Assembly (NCBI RefSeq): GCF_036250065.1
Contig: NZ_CP109199.1
Coordinates: forward strand, 2,108,001-2,172,000
Direction of reading: 5' to 3'
Origin: Micromonospora sp. NBC_01699
GTDB taxonomy: Bacteria > Actinomycetota > Actinomycetes > Mycobacteriales > Micromonosporaceae
DNA: 64,000 nt
Below the pieces are notes generated by a model that ran no database searches, was not told the origin of the DNA, and saw only the letters and a list, made by a program, of their open reading frames with translations. The position numbers and the translations under genes are program-made. Shown here in pieces: positions 50,682-59,961 of the stretch. The first letter of the stretch is position 1, and every line of letters starts with the position of its first letter.

Positions 50682-52232
50682 GTGGAGTCAACCGGCTTCG
50701 ACCAGGGCATGGACCCGCGGACCGGGTTGGCGGTCGGTGCCCCGGTGGCGCACAGTTCCGCCGGACAGGTGGACCGCGCCGGTCGGATGGCGGCCGCGGC
50801 GGCCCCCGTACTGGCGGCGCTGTCGCCGGTCGAGCGGGCCGGGCTGCTGCGCGCGGTCGGTGCCGCACTGGAGGCTGCGCGCGACGAACTGGTGGCGCTG
50901 GCCGACCGGGAGACCGGACTCGGCCCGGTCCGGCTCGGTGGCGAGCTGACCCGGACCACCGTCCAACTGGAGTTCTTCGCCGCCGCCGTCGAGGAGGGTT
51001 CGCTGCTGGAGGCCGTGGTCGACCCGGCCGATCCGGCGGCCCGGCCCGCGCCCCGCCCCGACCTGCGCCGGATGCTGGTGCCGCTGGGACCGGTGGCGGT
51101 CTTCGCCGCCAGCAACTTCCCGTTCGCGTTCTCGGTCGCCGGTGGCGACACGGCCAGCGCGCTCGCCGCCGGTTGCCCGGTCGTCGTGAAGGCGCACCCC
51201 GGACACCCCGGACTGTCCGTCCTCAGTGGCCGAATCGTGGCCGACGCGCTCACCGCCGCCGGTGCGCCGCCCGGATCGTTCGCCGTGGTGCACGGGACCG
51301 GCGCCGGACGGGGACTGGTCACCCATCCGGCGATCCGGGCGGTCGGGTTCACCGGTTCGGAGGCGGGCGGAAGGGCCCTGCTCGACCTGGCGAACGCCCG
51401 CCCCGACCCGATCCCCTTCTACGGCGAGCTGGGCTCGCTGAACCCGACCGTACTGACCCCGGCCGCTATCGCCGCCCGGCCGGCGGAACTGGCCGCCGGT
51501 TTTGTCGGCTCGTTCACGATGGGCGCCGGCCAGTTCTGCACCAAACCCGGCCTGCTGTTCCTGCCGGCGGGTCACGGGCTGGAGCCGGCGCTGCTCGACG
51601 CGCTCCGGGCGGCCCCGATCGGACCACTGCTCAACGCCCGGATCCGGGACGGTTACCGCACCGTGGCCGCCGCCATGGCCGGCGCCGAGGGCGTACGGGA
51701 GCTCACCCCGACCGACGACGGGGAGCCGGTCGGCTACCGGGTGCCGGCCCGGCTGTTCGCGGTCTCCGTACCGGACCTGCTGGCCCGGCCGGACGAGCTG
51801 CTGGCCGAGTGCTTCGGCCCGGCCGCCCTGCTGGTCGAGTACGCCGACCCGGCGCAACTGCTGGCGGCACTGTCGGTCCTGCCCGGCAGCCTGACCGCGA
51901 GCGTGCACGCCGAACTGCCCGCCGACGAGGTCCTCGCCCGGCACCTGGTCGAGATCTTCACCGCCGGTGCCGGCCGGGTCCTCTGGAACGGCTGGCCGAC
52001 CGGGGTCGCGGTCACCTGGGCGATGCAGCACGGCGGTCCCTGGCCGGCGACCACCGCCTCGATCCACACCTCGGTCGGCCAGACCGCCGCCCGGCGGTTC
52101 CAACGCCCGGTCGCCTACCAGGGACTACCGCAGGACCTGCTGCCGGCGGCACTGCGCGACGGCAACCCGTTCGGGATCGTCCGACGGGTCGACGGCGTAC
52201 TCGGCATCGACGCCACCCTCGCCGACCGGTAA
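50682..52232 (+). CDS. 2-oxoglutarate semialdehyde (2,5-dioxovalerate) dehydrogenase
   Basis: I start at the GTG at 50682, six bases after AAGGAG. The 516-residue aldehyde dehydrogenase has catalytic Cys286 in GQFCTKPG and general base Glu249 in FYGELGSLNP. AASNFPFAFSVAGGDTASAL and VGFTGSEAGGRALLDLA form the cofactor site. The CTKPG, ELGSLNP and missing C-terminal oligomerisation arm are typical of the KGSADH group, which oxidises 2-oxoglutarate semialdehyde with NAD(P)+. That is the product of the deaminase encoded 5.6 kb upstream, so this completes hydroxyproline degradation. Confidence 0.88.
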   Translation: MESTGFDQGMDPRTGLAVGAPVAHSSAGQVDRAGRMAAAAAPVLAALSPVERAGLLRAVGAALEAARDELVALADRETGLGPVRLGGELTRTTVQLEFFAAAVEEGSLLEAVVDPADPAARPAPRPDLRRMLVPLGPVAVFAASNFPFAFSVAGGDTASALAAGCPVVVKAHPGHPGLSVLSGRIVADALTAAGAPPGSFAVVHGTGAGRGLVTHPAIRAVGFTGSEAGGRALLDLANARPDPIPFYGELGSLNPTVLTPAAIAARPAELAAGFVGSFTMGAGQFCTKPGLLFLPAGHGLEPALLDALRAAPIGPLLNARIRDGYRTVAAAMAGAEGVRELTPTDDGEPVGYRVPARLFAVSVPDLLARPDELLAECFGPAALLVEYADPAQLLAALSVLPGSLTASVHAELPADEVLARHLVEIFTAGAGRVLWNGWPTGVAVTWAMQHGGPWPATTASIHTSVGQTAARRFQRPVAYQGLPQDLLPAALRDGNPFGIVRRVDGVLGIDATLADR

Positions 52233-52270
52233 CGCCACCGGCGACCCGGCTCGGCCCCTGCACGGGCGGT

Positions 52271-52330
52271 AACGCCCTTGCCGGCCTGGTAACGCCCTTG
52301 CCGGCCTGGTAACGCCCTTGCCGGCCTGGT
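52271..52330 (+). repeat. 20-bp tandem repeat, three perfect copies
   Basis: AACGCCCTTGCCGGCCTGGT is repeated at 52271, 52291 and 52311 without a mismatch, downstream of the aldehyde dehydrogenase. A degenerate unit overlaps the gene's TAA stop. Confidence 0.9.
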
Positions 52331-52387
52331 TAGGCTCGGTACGGGCGGCTGCGACCCGCAGGAGCCGACGGCACCGGGGGAGTGACG

Positions 52388-53020
52388 ATGACGGGTGACG
52401 ATGATCTGGTCGAGGTGACCTCGCACGACGAGCTGCGCGAACTGCTCGGCGCGCCGCTGCCACGGGTGGCGGAGAAGGCGCGCAAGTCCCTGCACGACTA
52501 CGACCGGCGGTGGCTGGCCGCGTCGCCGTTCTGCCTGATGGCCACCGCCGGCGCCGACGGCAGCTGCGACGTGTCACCGAAGGGCGACCCGGCCGGGTTC
52601 ACCCTGGTCCTGGACGACACAACGATCGTGATCCCGGACCGGCTCGGCAACCGGCGCGCCGACGGTTTCCACAACGTACTCGACAACCCGCACGTCGGGC
52701 TGGTCTACCTGATCCCCGGCCGGGGCGACACGCTGCGGATCAACGGCCGGGCCCGGCTGGTCCGCGATGCCCCGTTCTTCCCCCGACTCGCGGTCAAGGG
52801 CCGGGTGCCCGTACTGGCCCTGGTGGTGGAGATCGAGGAGGTCTTCTACCACTGCTCCAAGGCGTTCCTCCGGTCCGACCTGTGGCAGCCGGAGCACTGG
52901 CACCCGGAGGCGGTGCCGCCCCGGGCGCAGATCGCCAAGGCGCTCGAACGCCCCGACGACTCGGTCGAGGAGCTGGAGCGCTACTACGGCCCGACGTACG
53001 CCGAGAAGCTCTACGGCTGA
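52388..53020 (+). CDS. PPOX-type FMN-dependent flavoprotein
   Basis: The ATG at 52388 has GGGGGAG six bases upstream. The 210-residue protein is a pyridoxamine-5'-phosphate-oxidase-fold flavoprotein: FCLMATAGADGSCDVSPKGD and IVIPDRLGNRRADGFHNVL are close to the MSMEG_1061-type family. HCSKAFLRSDLWQPEHW near the C terminus is also typical. The substrate is unknown; such proteins bind FMN or F420 and often reduce xenobiotics. It is probably an independent unit, convergent with the membrane glycosyltransferase. Confidence 0.82.
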   Translation: MTGDDDLVEVTSHDELRELLGAPLPRVAEKARKSLHDYDRRWLAASPFCLMATAGADGSCDVSPKGDPAGFTLVLDDTTIVIPDRLGNRRADGFHNVLDNPHVGLVYLIPGRGDTLRINGRARLVRDAPFFPRLAVKGRVPVLALVVEIEEVFYHCSKAFLRSDLWQPEHWHPEAVPPRAQIAKALERPDDSVEELERYYGPTYAEKLYG

Positions 53021-53058
53021 CCGGAGAAGCGGCTGACCGGAGAAGCGGCTGACCGGGG
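53015..53058 (+). repeat. 16-bp tandem repeat beginning at a stop codon
   Basis: GGCTGACCGGAGAAGC occurs at 53015 and 53031 with a partial third copy at 53047. The first copy contains the flavoprotein's TGA. Confidence 0.85.
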
Positions 53059-53061
53059 ACG

Positions 53062-54768
53062 CTACTGCCGGGGGTGCACGGTGACGTCGGGCTGGTAGAT
53101 CCGGTACTCGCCGAACTCGGTCGTCCGGGCGCCGATGCCGCGCTCGCGGAGCAGGTCGCGGAACGCCCGGTCGGCCGGCTCCAGCCGGGTGAACACGAAG
53201 GCCGGGCGGTCGGCCGCGTGCACCCGGCGTGGGTAGGCCGGGTAGCGGTCCTGACCGGGCCGCAGGGTCTCTCCGAGTACGGCGCAGAGCACCCGCTCCC
53301 GGCTGTTGAAGATCAGCCGGTTGCAGGTCCAGTAGCTGCCGTAGACGCGGGTGATGCCGGCCCGGCGCAGCACGGTCGCCAGTTCCCGCGACCGGCCCTC
53401 CTCGGCCCTGATCGTGGGCACCGTCGTGATCAGGTTGACGGTGGTGTAGACCATCGTGGCGACCAGCGCGGTCAGCAGCCCGGCCGCCAGCACCCCGCCC
53501 AGCCGGGTCGGCACGCCGGTACGCCCGAGCGGCCGGATCGCCGCCCCGGACCCCAGACCCCGCCGGGCCCGGCCGGCGAGCAGCCAGACCGGCCAGAGTA
53601 CGGCCGGCAGGGACAGTTGCAGGATCGACAGGTACCGGGCGCTGGCCAGTGGTGCGCTGGCCGCGAGCGAGCTGCGGGCGTACCCGGCCAGGGTGAGGGC
53701 GGCACCGGCGAGCAGGGCGAGCTGGGTGACGTACCGTAGCCGGCGGCTGAGCGGCGTGTGCCCGGCGGCGTCGGCGGCCCGGTGACCGGCGACGGCCGGC
53801 GGGGTGACCGGGCCCGGTCGGCGCAGGCAGAGTACGGCGAGCACCGCCGCGACCAGCAGCAACAGCGGGTAGAGCGCACCCCAGGCCAGCTGCCACCCGG
53901 CGCAGCCGGTGGACAGGCAGATGCCGGTGGCGAGTGGGATCCCGACCAGCACCGCACCGTGCAACTGGTCGATCGTCTCGGTGTCCCCGCCCTCCCCGGC
54001 ACTGACCTGGGACAGTACGGACAGCGAGTCCTGCCCCGGCGGGGCCTGCACGTTGTCCAGGATCAGCGGCAGTACACCGATGACGAACCCGACGACCAGC
54101 AGCAGTCCCGCCCAGCCGAGCAGTGCCCGGGCGTTGCCGACCAGCAGCACGATCGCGGCCACCGCCAGGTACGGCAGGATCAGCCAGTCGTCCCACACGC
54201 AGAGCCCGGTGACCAGGCCGAAGGCGCCGAAGGCGAGCCAGCGGCGGTGCCCGCCGATCCGGTGCTCGCCGAGGGCGAGGGCGATCAGCAGCAGGGCGAC
54301 GACGGCGGGTTTGACCTCGGGTCGGCCGCCGACGGCGGTGAGCTGGTCGCGGATGATCCGTTCCGAGCCGAGCGCGAGCAGCCCGACGGTGAACGTGGCC
54401 AGCCAGGGCGAGTAGAGCCGGCGGGTGAGCCGGTATGTCAGGTAGACGAAGCCGGCGTAGAGGAACAGCAGCGGCAGCCGGAGCAGCACCCAGCTCGGTG
54501 CGAAGGCGGCGAACAGCGGCGCGGCGAGGTACGACTCGACCACGCCCATGTAGTGCTGCCCGTAGAGGAAGATCGGCCATTCCCGACCGGCGGCGATGTG
54601 TGCCGCGGCGAGTCCGAAGGTGGCCTCGTCACTGTTCGAGCCCGGTACGGTGAGCAGCATCAGGACCAGCCGGTAGCCGGTACCGACCAGCCCGAGTACG
54701 AGGGCCACCAGTCCCGGCGGATCGAGTGCTCCGCGCCGCCGTCCGCTCTGCCGCACTGCTCCTGACAC
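53062..54768 (-). CDS. GT39/ArnT-like membrane glycosyltransferase
   Basis: I prefer the GTG at 54768 to the TTG at 54774. The 568-residue protein has about 12 membrane segments. SNSDEATFGLAAAHIAAG between helices 1 and 2 carries the acidic pair characteristic of GT-C dolichyl/polyprenyl-phosphate-sugar transferases, with YGQHYMGVVESYLAAPLFAA next to it. A C-terminal soluble domain of about 130 residues follows (ITRVYGSYWTCNRLIFN). It probably transfers a sugar from a polyprenyl-phosphate donor to a surface molecule outside the membrane. No linked genes point to the acceptor. Confidence 0.78.
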   Translation of the reverse strand: MSGAVRQSGRRRGALDPPGLVALVLGLVGTGYRLVLMLLTVPGSNSDEATFGLAAAHIAAGREWPIFLYGQHYMGVVESYLAAPLFAAFAPSWVLLRLPLLFLYAGFVYLTYRLTRRLYSPWLATFTVGLLALGSERIIRDQLTAVGGRPEVKPAVVALLLIALALGEHRIGGHRRWLAFGAFGLVTGLCVWDDWLILPYLAVAAIVLLVGNARALLGWAGLLLVVGFVIGVLPLILDNVQAPPGQDSLSVLSQVSAGEGGDTETIDQLHGAVLVGIPLATGICLSTGCAGWQLAWGALYPLLLLVAAVLAVLCLRRPGPVTPPAVAGHRAADAAGHTPLSRRLRYVTQLALLAGAALTLAGYARSSLAASAPLASARYLSILQLSLPAVLWPVWLLAGRARRGLGSGAAIRPLGRTGVPTRLGGVLAAGLLTALVATMVYTTVNLITTVPTIRAEEGRSRELATVLRRAGITRVYGSYWTCNRLIFNSRERVLCAVLGETLRPGQDRYPAYPRRVHAADRPAFVFTRLEPADRAFRDLLRERGIGARTTEFGEYRIYQPDVTVHPRQ

Positions 54769-54924
54769 GACCAACGCCCCCGTCGTCGTCCCGCTCGCAG
54801 TGTCGCACGATGAATAGGGTGAAAACTGCTCATCTCGGCAAAGCGGGCAGACTCCGGGAACTTTTGATCATCGCTCCCGGTGCTCACATGGCCGGGCGAG
54901 GCGGTCTATGGCAGGGTGTCAGGG

Positions 54925-55977
54925 GTGTCGCTCGTACCCGCCCGATCGTCGGCCGTAGCCCGCCGCCCCCACCGGGCAGCCCGGGTCGAGGACGCGGTGC
55001 ACGAGCTGCTCGCCCGGCGGCTGCGCCAGCGCGGCTGGCCGCCCACGATCGTCGCGTACGCAGGTTACGGCGGGCAGGGCTGGGTTCGGGTGATGGGCCG
55101 GATGCTGCTCACCCGGATCGACCCGCGCGCCCCCCGACCCGCCGAGAAGGTACGCGGCTGGCGCAGCTTCGTGACCCTGCCGGTGAAGGACGCCCCGGTG
55201 CTGATCGAGGCGGGCGGCGGCCGGCACGAGGCGCGTACCGACCGGAGCGGCTTCATCGACGCCGTGATCAAGGCCGACCTGCCGCCAGGCTGGTGCTCGG
55301 CGCGACTGACCAGCCCCGGCGCCGAACCCGTCGAGGCCCCGGTACGCGTCGTCGACCCGGAAGCCCGGTTCGGCATCCTCTCCGACATCGACGACACGGT
55401 GATGGTCACCGCACTGCCCCGGCCCCTGCTCGCCGCCTGGAACACGTTCGTCCTGGACGAGCACGCCCGGATGGCCGTACCCGGCATGGCGGTGCTCTAC
55501 GAGCGGCTGGTCACCGCCCATCCCGGCGCACCGGTCTTCTACCTCTCCACCGGTGCCTGGAACGTCGCCCCGACACTGACCCGGTTCCTCTCCCGGCACC
55601 TCTACCCGGCCGGCCCGCTGCTGCTCACCCAGTGGGGCCCGACGGTCGACCGCTGGTTCCGCAGCGGGCGGGAGCACAAGCGGGCCGCCCTGGCCCAGTT
55701 GGCCCGCGAGTTCCCGAAGGTCCGCTGGCTGCTGGTCGGCGACGACGGCCAGCACGACCAGGAGATCTACGCCGAGTTCGCCGCCGCCCACCCGGAGAAC
55801 GTGGCCGCGGTCGCGATCCGCCGGCTCTCCCCGACCCAGTCGGTGCTGGCCGGCGGCCTGCCCGGTCACCACAACGGCGACCCGCGCGCCTCCGGCCTGG
55901 CCGGCCAGCCCTGGCTGTACGCCCCGGACGGCGCCGGCCTCTGGCGCCTGCTCCGCGACACCGAGATCACCCAGTAG
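54925..55977 (+). CDS. App1-like (DUF2183) HAD-family phosphatase
   Basis: The start is uncertain; GTG codons at 54916 and 54925 are both possible, and I use 54925 (350 residues). A beta-rich N-terminal domain (about 1-140) precedes a HAD-type DUF2183 domain with SDIDDTVMVT (nucleophile DxDxT), YLSTGAWN and LVGDDGQHDQEIYAEFA. Yeast App1 of this family is a phosphatidate phosphatase, so a lipid-phosphate substrate is likely here. It is convergent with the methylisoborneol operon. Confidence 0.82.
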   Translation: MSLVPARSSAVARRPHRAARVEDAVHELLARRLRQRGWPPTIVAYAGYGGQGWVRVMGRMLLTRIDPRAPRPAEKVRGWRSFVTLPVKDAPVLIEAGGGRHEARTDRSGFIDAVIKADLPPGWCSARLTSPGAEPVEAPVRVVDPEARFGILSDIDDTVMVTALPRPLLAAWNTFVLDEHARMAVPGMAVLYERLVTAHPGAPVFYLSTGAWNVAPTLTRFLSRHLYPAGPLLLTQWGPTVDRWFRSGREHKRAALAQLAREFPKVRWLLVGDDGQHDQEIYAEFAAAHPENVAAVAIRRLSPTQSVLAGGLPGHHNGDPRASGLAGQPWLYAPDGAGLWRLLRDTEITQ

Positions 55978-56053
55978 CGACGCCAGCACGGCCCGGCCGG
56001 CCGGGCGCTGGATGTCGGCGACAGTTTCGTCCGACCGATCTTCGCCCACGGGG

Positions 56054-56096
56054 GCCGGCGGTGTGGGTGGTCCGGTTCGGGGCCACCCCCACCGGC
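56054..56096. terminator. Weak terminator-like hairpin
   Basis: GCCGG...GTG...GGGTGG and CCACCCCCACCGGC can pair with bulges around an approximately 12-base loop between the convergent phosphatase and methyltransferase genes. Confidence 0.4.
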
Positions 56097-56126
56097 ACTG
56101 TGCAGGGGTCCGAGAACGGGTCGAGG

Positions 56127-57038
56127 TCAGATCCGATCGGCGACTATCAGCAGGTAGTGGAAGGAGCCTTCCCGGTAGGCGTTCAGGAACGCCTCCTCGA
56201 TCCCGGTCGCGACCGACGACTCGGCCCGCAACTCCCAGTACGGAATCGTCGCGTCGGTCAGGTCGAAGACGTTGATCGGTGCCAGCCGGTTGGCGGCGAG
56301 CGCCCGGAAGTAATCGCTCCTGCGGTGGATGTTGCAGGTGTAGTGCTCGTCGATCCGGCTCACCGCCTTCGACCGGCCACCGGTGATGTCGTTGAAGCAG
56401 CCGGTGATGCACACGTATCGGCCGCCGAACGGCAGCAGTCGGCTGAATTCCCCGAACAGTTCGAACAGGTCGACGTACATGGTCGTCTCGTTGGTCCAGA
56501 TCCCCTGGCGGGATCCGGTCTCGAAGCCGGTGCCGAGCATGTTGCGGAAGTGGAACCTGACCTGGTCGCTCACCCCGTGGGCGGCGGCCTGCTCGTTGGC
56601 GAACCCGACCTGGTACTCCGAGATGGTCACCCCGTCGACCCGGCAGCCGAACCGCTGGTGGGCCATGAGGCTGGTGCCACCGCGACCGGACCCGGCGTCC
56701 AGCAGCAGGTCCGTCGGCGAGATGTCGCCGAGGTGGTCGAGCAGCAGGTTCGCCTGCGCCGTCTCCAGCCGGTGCAGCTCCGCGATGATCCGCTCGTCGC
56801 GGGTCTCGGCCGGACCGACCAGTACGGACGGGTCCACCTCGCCGATCCCGTAGTGGTGGTGGTAGAGCCCGTCGATCTCCCCGAGCCGCAGGTTGACCGG
56901 GTCGTTCCGGTTGATGTTCCAGTACGCCGCTACGGACCGCTGGTACGGCGTACGCAGCACCGAGGCCGTGGCCGTACCGGTGGCTGCGGACATACCGGTG
57001 GCCGTGGTCGTGGCCGTATTGGACGTTTCCGTGGTCAT
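56127..57038 (-). CDS. Geranyl diphosphate 2-C-methyltransferase
   Basis: The ATG at 57038 is behind AAGGAG. The 303-residue protein has a threonine/alanine-rich 26-residue tail, then the characteristic PYQRSVAAYWNINRNDPVNL and DGLYHHHYGIGEVD, SAM motif I LLLDAGSGRGGTS (residues 111-123), and FSRLLPFGGRYVCITGCFND. These are hallmarks of the GPP C2-methyltransferase that makes 2-methyl-GPP from GPP and SAM. It lies five bases after the terpene cyclase in the same operon, so the two enzymes make 2-methylisoborneol. Gene order shell, cyclase, methyltransferase matches that known in Streptomyces and relatives. Confidence 0.92.
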   Translation of the reverse strand: MTTETSNTATTTATGMSAATGTATASVLRTPYQRSVAAYWNINRNDPVNLRLGEIDGLYHHHYGIGEVDPSVLVGPAETRDERIIAELHRLETAQANLLLDHLGDISPTDLLLDAGSGRGGTSLMAHQRFGCRVDGVTISEYQVGFANEQAAAHGVSDQVRFHFRNMLGTGFETGSRQGIWTNETTMYVDLFELFGEFSRLLPFGGRYVCITGCFNDITGGRSKAVSRIDEHYTCNIHRRSDYFRALAANRLAPINVFDLTDATIPYWELRAESSVATGIEEAFLNAYREGSFHYLLIVADRI

Positions 57039-57043
57039 GGGTG

Positions 57044-58225
57044 TCAGCTCCTTGTGGTTGCCCCGCCGTGGTAGCGGGCGGTGGTCGCGTGCCATTCGCG
57101 GCTGCCGCCGAGCCAGGCCCAGGTGTCGGCCAGGAAGCGGCGCAGAGTCGGTGAGCCGAGCAGGCTGAGCGTCGCGGCCTCGGCCACGAACGCGTGCATC
57201 AGTTCGTTGTGGATCTCCACGGTGCGGATGAGCGCCTCCCGGAGGGAGCACCCCTCCTCGATGGAGATCACCCTGGGCAGGTTGAAATCGGTGTCCGACT
57301 CGTGCGCGCCGGAGTGGATGTCGTTGAGCAGTACGTTCGCGAGTCCCGCCGTGGTGAACGCACGGCGTACCCGGGGGTCGAAGAACTCGTCGGGTGACAG
57401 TTCGTAACCGGCGACCGGATCGACCAGGATCATCGGCGGCAGGAAGCTGTTCAGGTGCCGTTGCACCAGGTACTCCCAGACCGGCGGGGTGCGCCCGTTG
57501 ACGTGCCAGTCCGCCTCCTGGTTCCAGGCGACGAACAGGATGCCCATCTGATGCTGGAACCGGCCCATCTGCGCCGTCGACGTGTAGCGGGCGAGGTGCT
57601 CCATCGAGGTGCGGAAGGCGGTGGCGATCGGCTCGTCCGCCCGGTACCGGTCGAGCTCGGGGGCGTACCTGGCCGGTAACCGGGCCGGGTCGACCACGGC
57701 GTGCAGCTTGGCCAGCCGGGAACCGACCACGGCCGGGTCGGCACCCAGGGAGACCTCGTCCACCACGTAGTCGTCGGTCGCCCACTCCGCGACCACGCAC
57801 TTGGTCGCCGCGAGCAGCCGGTCGGGGTCGCTGGTCGCGGGATGGGCGAGCATGATCAGGCGGCCGAAGTTGTACGCCCGGAGCCGGTCGAGCTGGCCGT
57901 CGTAGATGCCGACCTGCCCGGCCCATTCGACGACCCGTTCGTTGACCTCCTCGCCGAGGGCCGGGTCGTCGCGCAGCGGCCCGGGGCAGAACAGCTCCGG
58001 TACCGAGTCGTCGTCCGGCCGCCGATCCGGCGCCGGCCGTCCGATTTGGAACGCGGCCGTGCCCAGGCCGGTCGGCTTGACGACCCGGTCCAGGGCCGCC
58101 GTTGCCGTGGTCACCCTCGACAGTTGCGCGGCGGGGGCTCGCCCGGTGTCCGACAGGATCGCGGCGACCAGGCCGACCAGGGTGTCGGTGACCGTCTCCG
58201 TGGTTGTCGGGGACAACGCGGGCAC
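57044..58225 (-). CDS. 2-methylisoborneol synthase (class I terpene cyclase)
   Basis: The 393-residue protein starts with a GTG directly at the encapsulin stop. Residues 76-393 form the cyclase: the aspartate-rich motif is D151-D152 (ATDDYVVDE) and the NSE triad is N301, S305, E309 (NDIHSGAHE). EIHNELMHAF and the C-terminal arginine-tyrosine (TTARYHGG) fit 2-MIB synthases. The 75-residue N-terminal tail is predicted to be mainly disordered and contains PTGLGTAA at 51-58, which matches a motif conserved in encapsulin-associated 2-MIB synthases and is the likely cargo-loading signal. The tail is shorter than in the Streptomyces coelicolor enzyme. Confidence 0.92.
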   Translation of the reverse strand: MPALSPTTTETVTDTLVGLVAAILSDTGRAPAAQLSRVTTATAALDRVVKPTGLGTAAFQIGRPAPDRRPDDDSVPELFCPGPLRDDPALGEEVNERVVEWAGQVGIYDGQLDRLRAYNFGRLIMLAHPATSDPDRLLAATKCVVAEWATDDYVVDEVSLGADPAVVGSRLAKLHAVVDPARLPARYAPELDRYRADEPIATAFRTSMEHLARYTSTAQMGRFQHQMGILFVAWNQEADWHVNGRTPPVWEYLVQRHLNSFLPPMILVDPVAGYELSPDEFFDPRVRRAFTTAGLANVLLNDIHSGAHESDTDFNLPRVISIEEGCSLREALIRTVEIHNELMHAFVAEAATLSLLGSPTLRRFLADTWAWLGGSREWHATTARYHGGATTRS

Positions 58226-59650
58226 CTAACGCTCCTGGTCCCCGTAGTGCGACAGCTGCACGTCGTCCAGGACGCCGAGCGCGTCGGGCACCAGCACCGC
58301 CGCCGAGAAGTACGCGCTCACCAGGTACGACATGACGGCCTGCTCGTTGACGCCCATGAACCGTACGGAGAGGCTGGGCTGGTACTCGTCCGGAATCCCG
58401 GTCTGGTGCAGGCCGATGACGCCCTGGTCCTGCTCGCCGGTACGCATCGCCAGGATCGAGGTGGTGTGCGCGTCGGTGATCGGGATCTTGCCGCAGGGGA
58501 ACATCGGCACCCCCCGCCAGGCCGGCACCCGGTGGCCGTCGACCTCCACCGGATCGGGGTAGATGCCCCGCCTGGTGCACTCCCGGCTGAACGCGGCGAT
58601 CGCCCTGGGGTGGGCCAGCAGGAGTTTCGTGCTACGTCGCTTGGAGAGCAGTTCGTCGAGGTCGTCGGGGGTCGGCGGGCCGGTCCGGGTGTGGATCCGC
58701 TGCCGGTAGTCGGCGTTGTGCAACAGACCGAAGTCGCGGTTGTTGACCAGCTCGTGTTCCTGGCGCTCGCGTACCGCCTCGATGGTCAACCGCAGCTGCT
58801 GTTCGAGCTGGTTCATCGGCTCGTTGTAGAGATCCGCCACCCGGGTGTGCACCCGCAGCACGGTCTGCACCGCGGCCAGCTCGTACTCGCGGGGCGAGAG
58901 TTCGTAGTCGACGAACGTACCGGGCAGCACCGGCTCGCCGTTGTGCCCGGACGCGAGTCCGATCTCGGCTTCGCCGTGCTTGTTCTGCGGCAGGGCGGCC
59001 TTGATCCGGAACCGCTCGACGTGTTCCCGCAGCGTGGGCGAGTTGGCGAGCAGTTCGTCGAACGCCTGCCTGGGCAGCGCCAGCGTGGTCACCGCCGTCA
59101 TCGCCCTGGCGGTGTGCTCCCAGGTCGCCTCCGGTTCGAGTAGGGCCTGGTCACCGAAGAACTCGCCGTCGGCCAGGACCCCGACCTGGACCGGATCGCC
59201 GTACGCCCCGACGCCGTCCTTGCGTACCTTGCCGTGGACGATCAGGTGGAGCTGGTCGGCGGCGGAGCCGGCCACGGTGATGGCCTGACCGGCCTCGTAG
59301 TCCTGTCGGGTGAAGCGGTCGGCGAGGGCGCGCAGGACGGACCCGTCGTCGAAGTCGCGCAGCAGTGCGAGTTCGCCGAGTTCGTTCGGTATCACCTGGA
59401 CGTCGGAACCGGTGTTGGTGAAGGAGACGCGGCCGTCTCCGATCCGGTACACGAGCCGCCGGTTCACCCGGTATGTGCCGCTGGAAACCTGGACCCAGGG
59501 CAGCATGCGCAGCAGCCACCGGGAACTGATTTCCTGCATCTGCGGTGTGGACTTGGTGGTGGTCGCCAGGTTCCGGGCAGCCGCGGTGCTCAGACTGAGC
59601 TGCGTCTCTCCTTCGCTGGCTGCCAACCCGGTCGTGAGTGGACTGGACAT
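58226..59650 (-). CDS. Family 2B encapsulin shell protein with cNMP-binding domain
   Basis: The ATG at 59650 is behind GGGAG. The 474-residue protein has an HK97-type shell fold split by an inserted cyclic-nucleotide-binding domain (about residues 90-215). The shell parts begin at [20 protein letters not shown] and resume at [20 protein letters not shown], ending in [15 protein letters not shown]. In the inserted domain the phosphate-binding cassette reads [20 protein letters not shown], without the usual PRxA arginine. It is adjacent to the 2-MIB synthase with no bases between, so the cyclase is the probable cargo. EshA of Streptomyces is a relative. Confidence 0.9.
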   Translation of the reverse strand: MSSPLTTGLAASEGETQLSLSTAAARNLATTTKSTPQMQEISSRWLLRMLPWVQVSSGTYRVNRRLVYRIGDGRVSFTNTGSDVQVIPNELGELALLRDFDDGSVLRALADRFTRQDYEAGQAITVAGSAADQLHLIVHGKVRKDGVGAYGDPVQVGVLADGEFFGDQALLEPEATWEHTARAMTAVTTLALPRQAFDELLANSPTLREHVERFRIKAALPQNKHGEAEIGLASGHNGEPVLPGTFVDYELSPREYELAAVQTVLRVHTRVADLYNEPMNQLEQQLRLTIEAVRERQEHELVNNRDFGLLHNADYRQRIHTRTGPPTPDDLDELLSKRRSTKLLLAHPRAIAAFSRECTRRGIYPDPVEVDGHRVPAWRGVPMFPCGKIPITDAHTTSILAMRTGEQDQGVIGLHQTGIPDEYQPSLSVRFMGVNEQAVMSYLVSAYFSAAVLVPDALGVLDDVQLSHYGDQER

Positions 59651-59961
59651 GCGTCAACTCCCAAGGCTGTACGGGTTGCCGACAGTGAACGAGCAGCACC
59701 CGGGCCGAAGAGCACACGATCGGGTGCCGGTTCCGGGTGTCTGCGAGCCATTTCCCAGCAACAGAATGTGTTTGTCTGTTAGCGGAATGTATTGGCTGGA
59801 TCGACGGTCAGCCTGTCATTCGAGGTCGGAGTACGTGTTAACTCGTTGTGTCGATACTGTGGCTGAACGTGAGTATGAGATGAGTCATGTGGTTCACGGG
59901 CCGGCACCGGCCAACCACCACCGGGCTGCGTGGCCGCTCGCGGGGCGATAACGTTCCTGCC
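59651..59961. other. Divergent control region of the encapsulin operon
   Basis: The 311 bp between the encapsulin and VOC genes hold both promoters. An inverted repeat AACAGA...TCTGTT (9-base spacer) lies near 59763-59784. TAACGT at 59949-59954, seven bases before the ATG at 59962, is a leaderless -10 candidate for the VOC gene. Confidence 0.4.
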
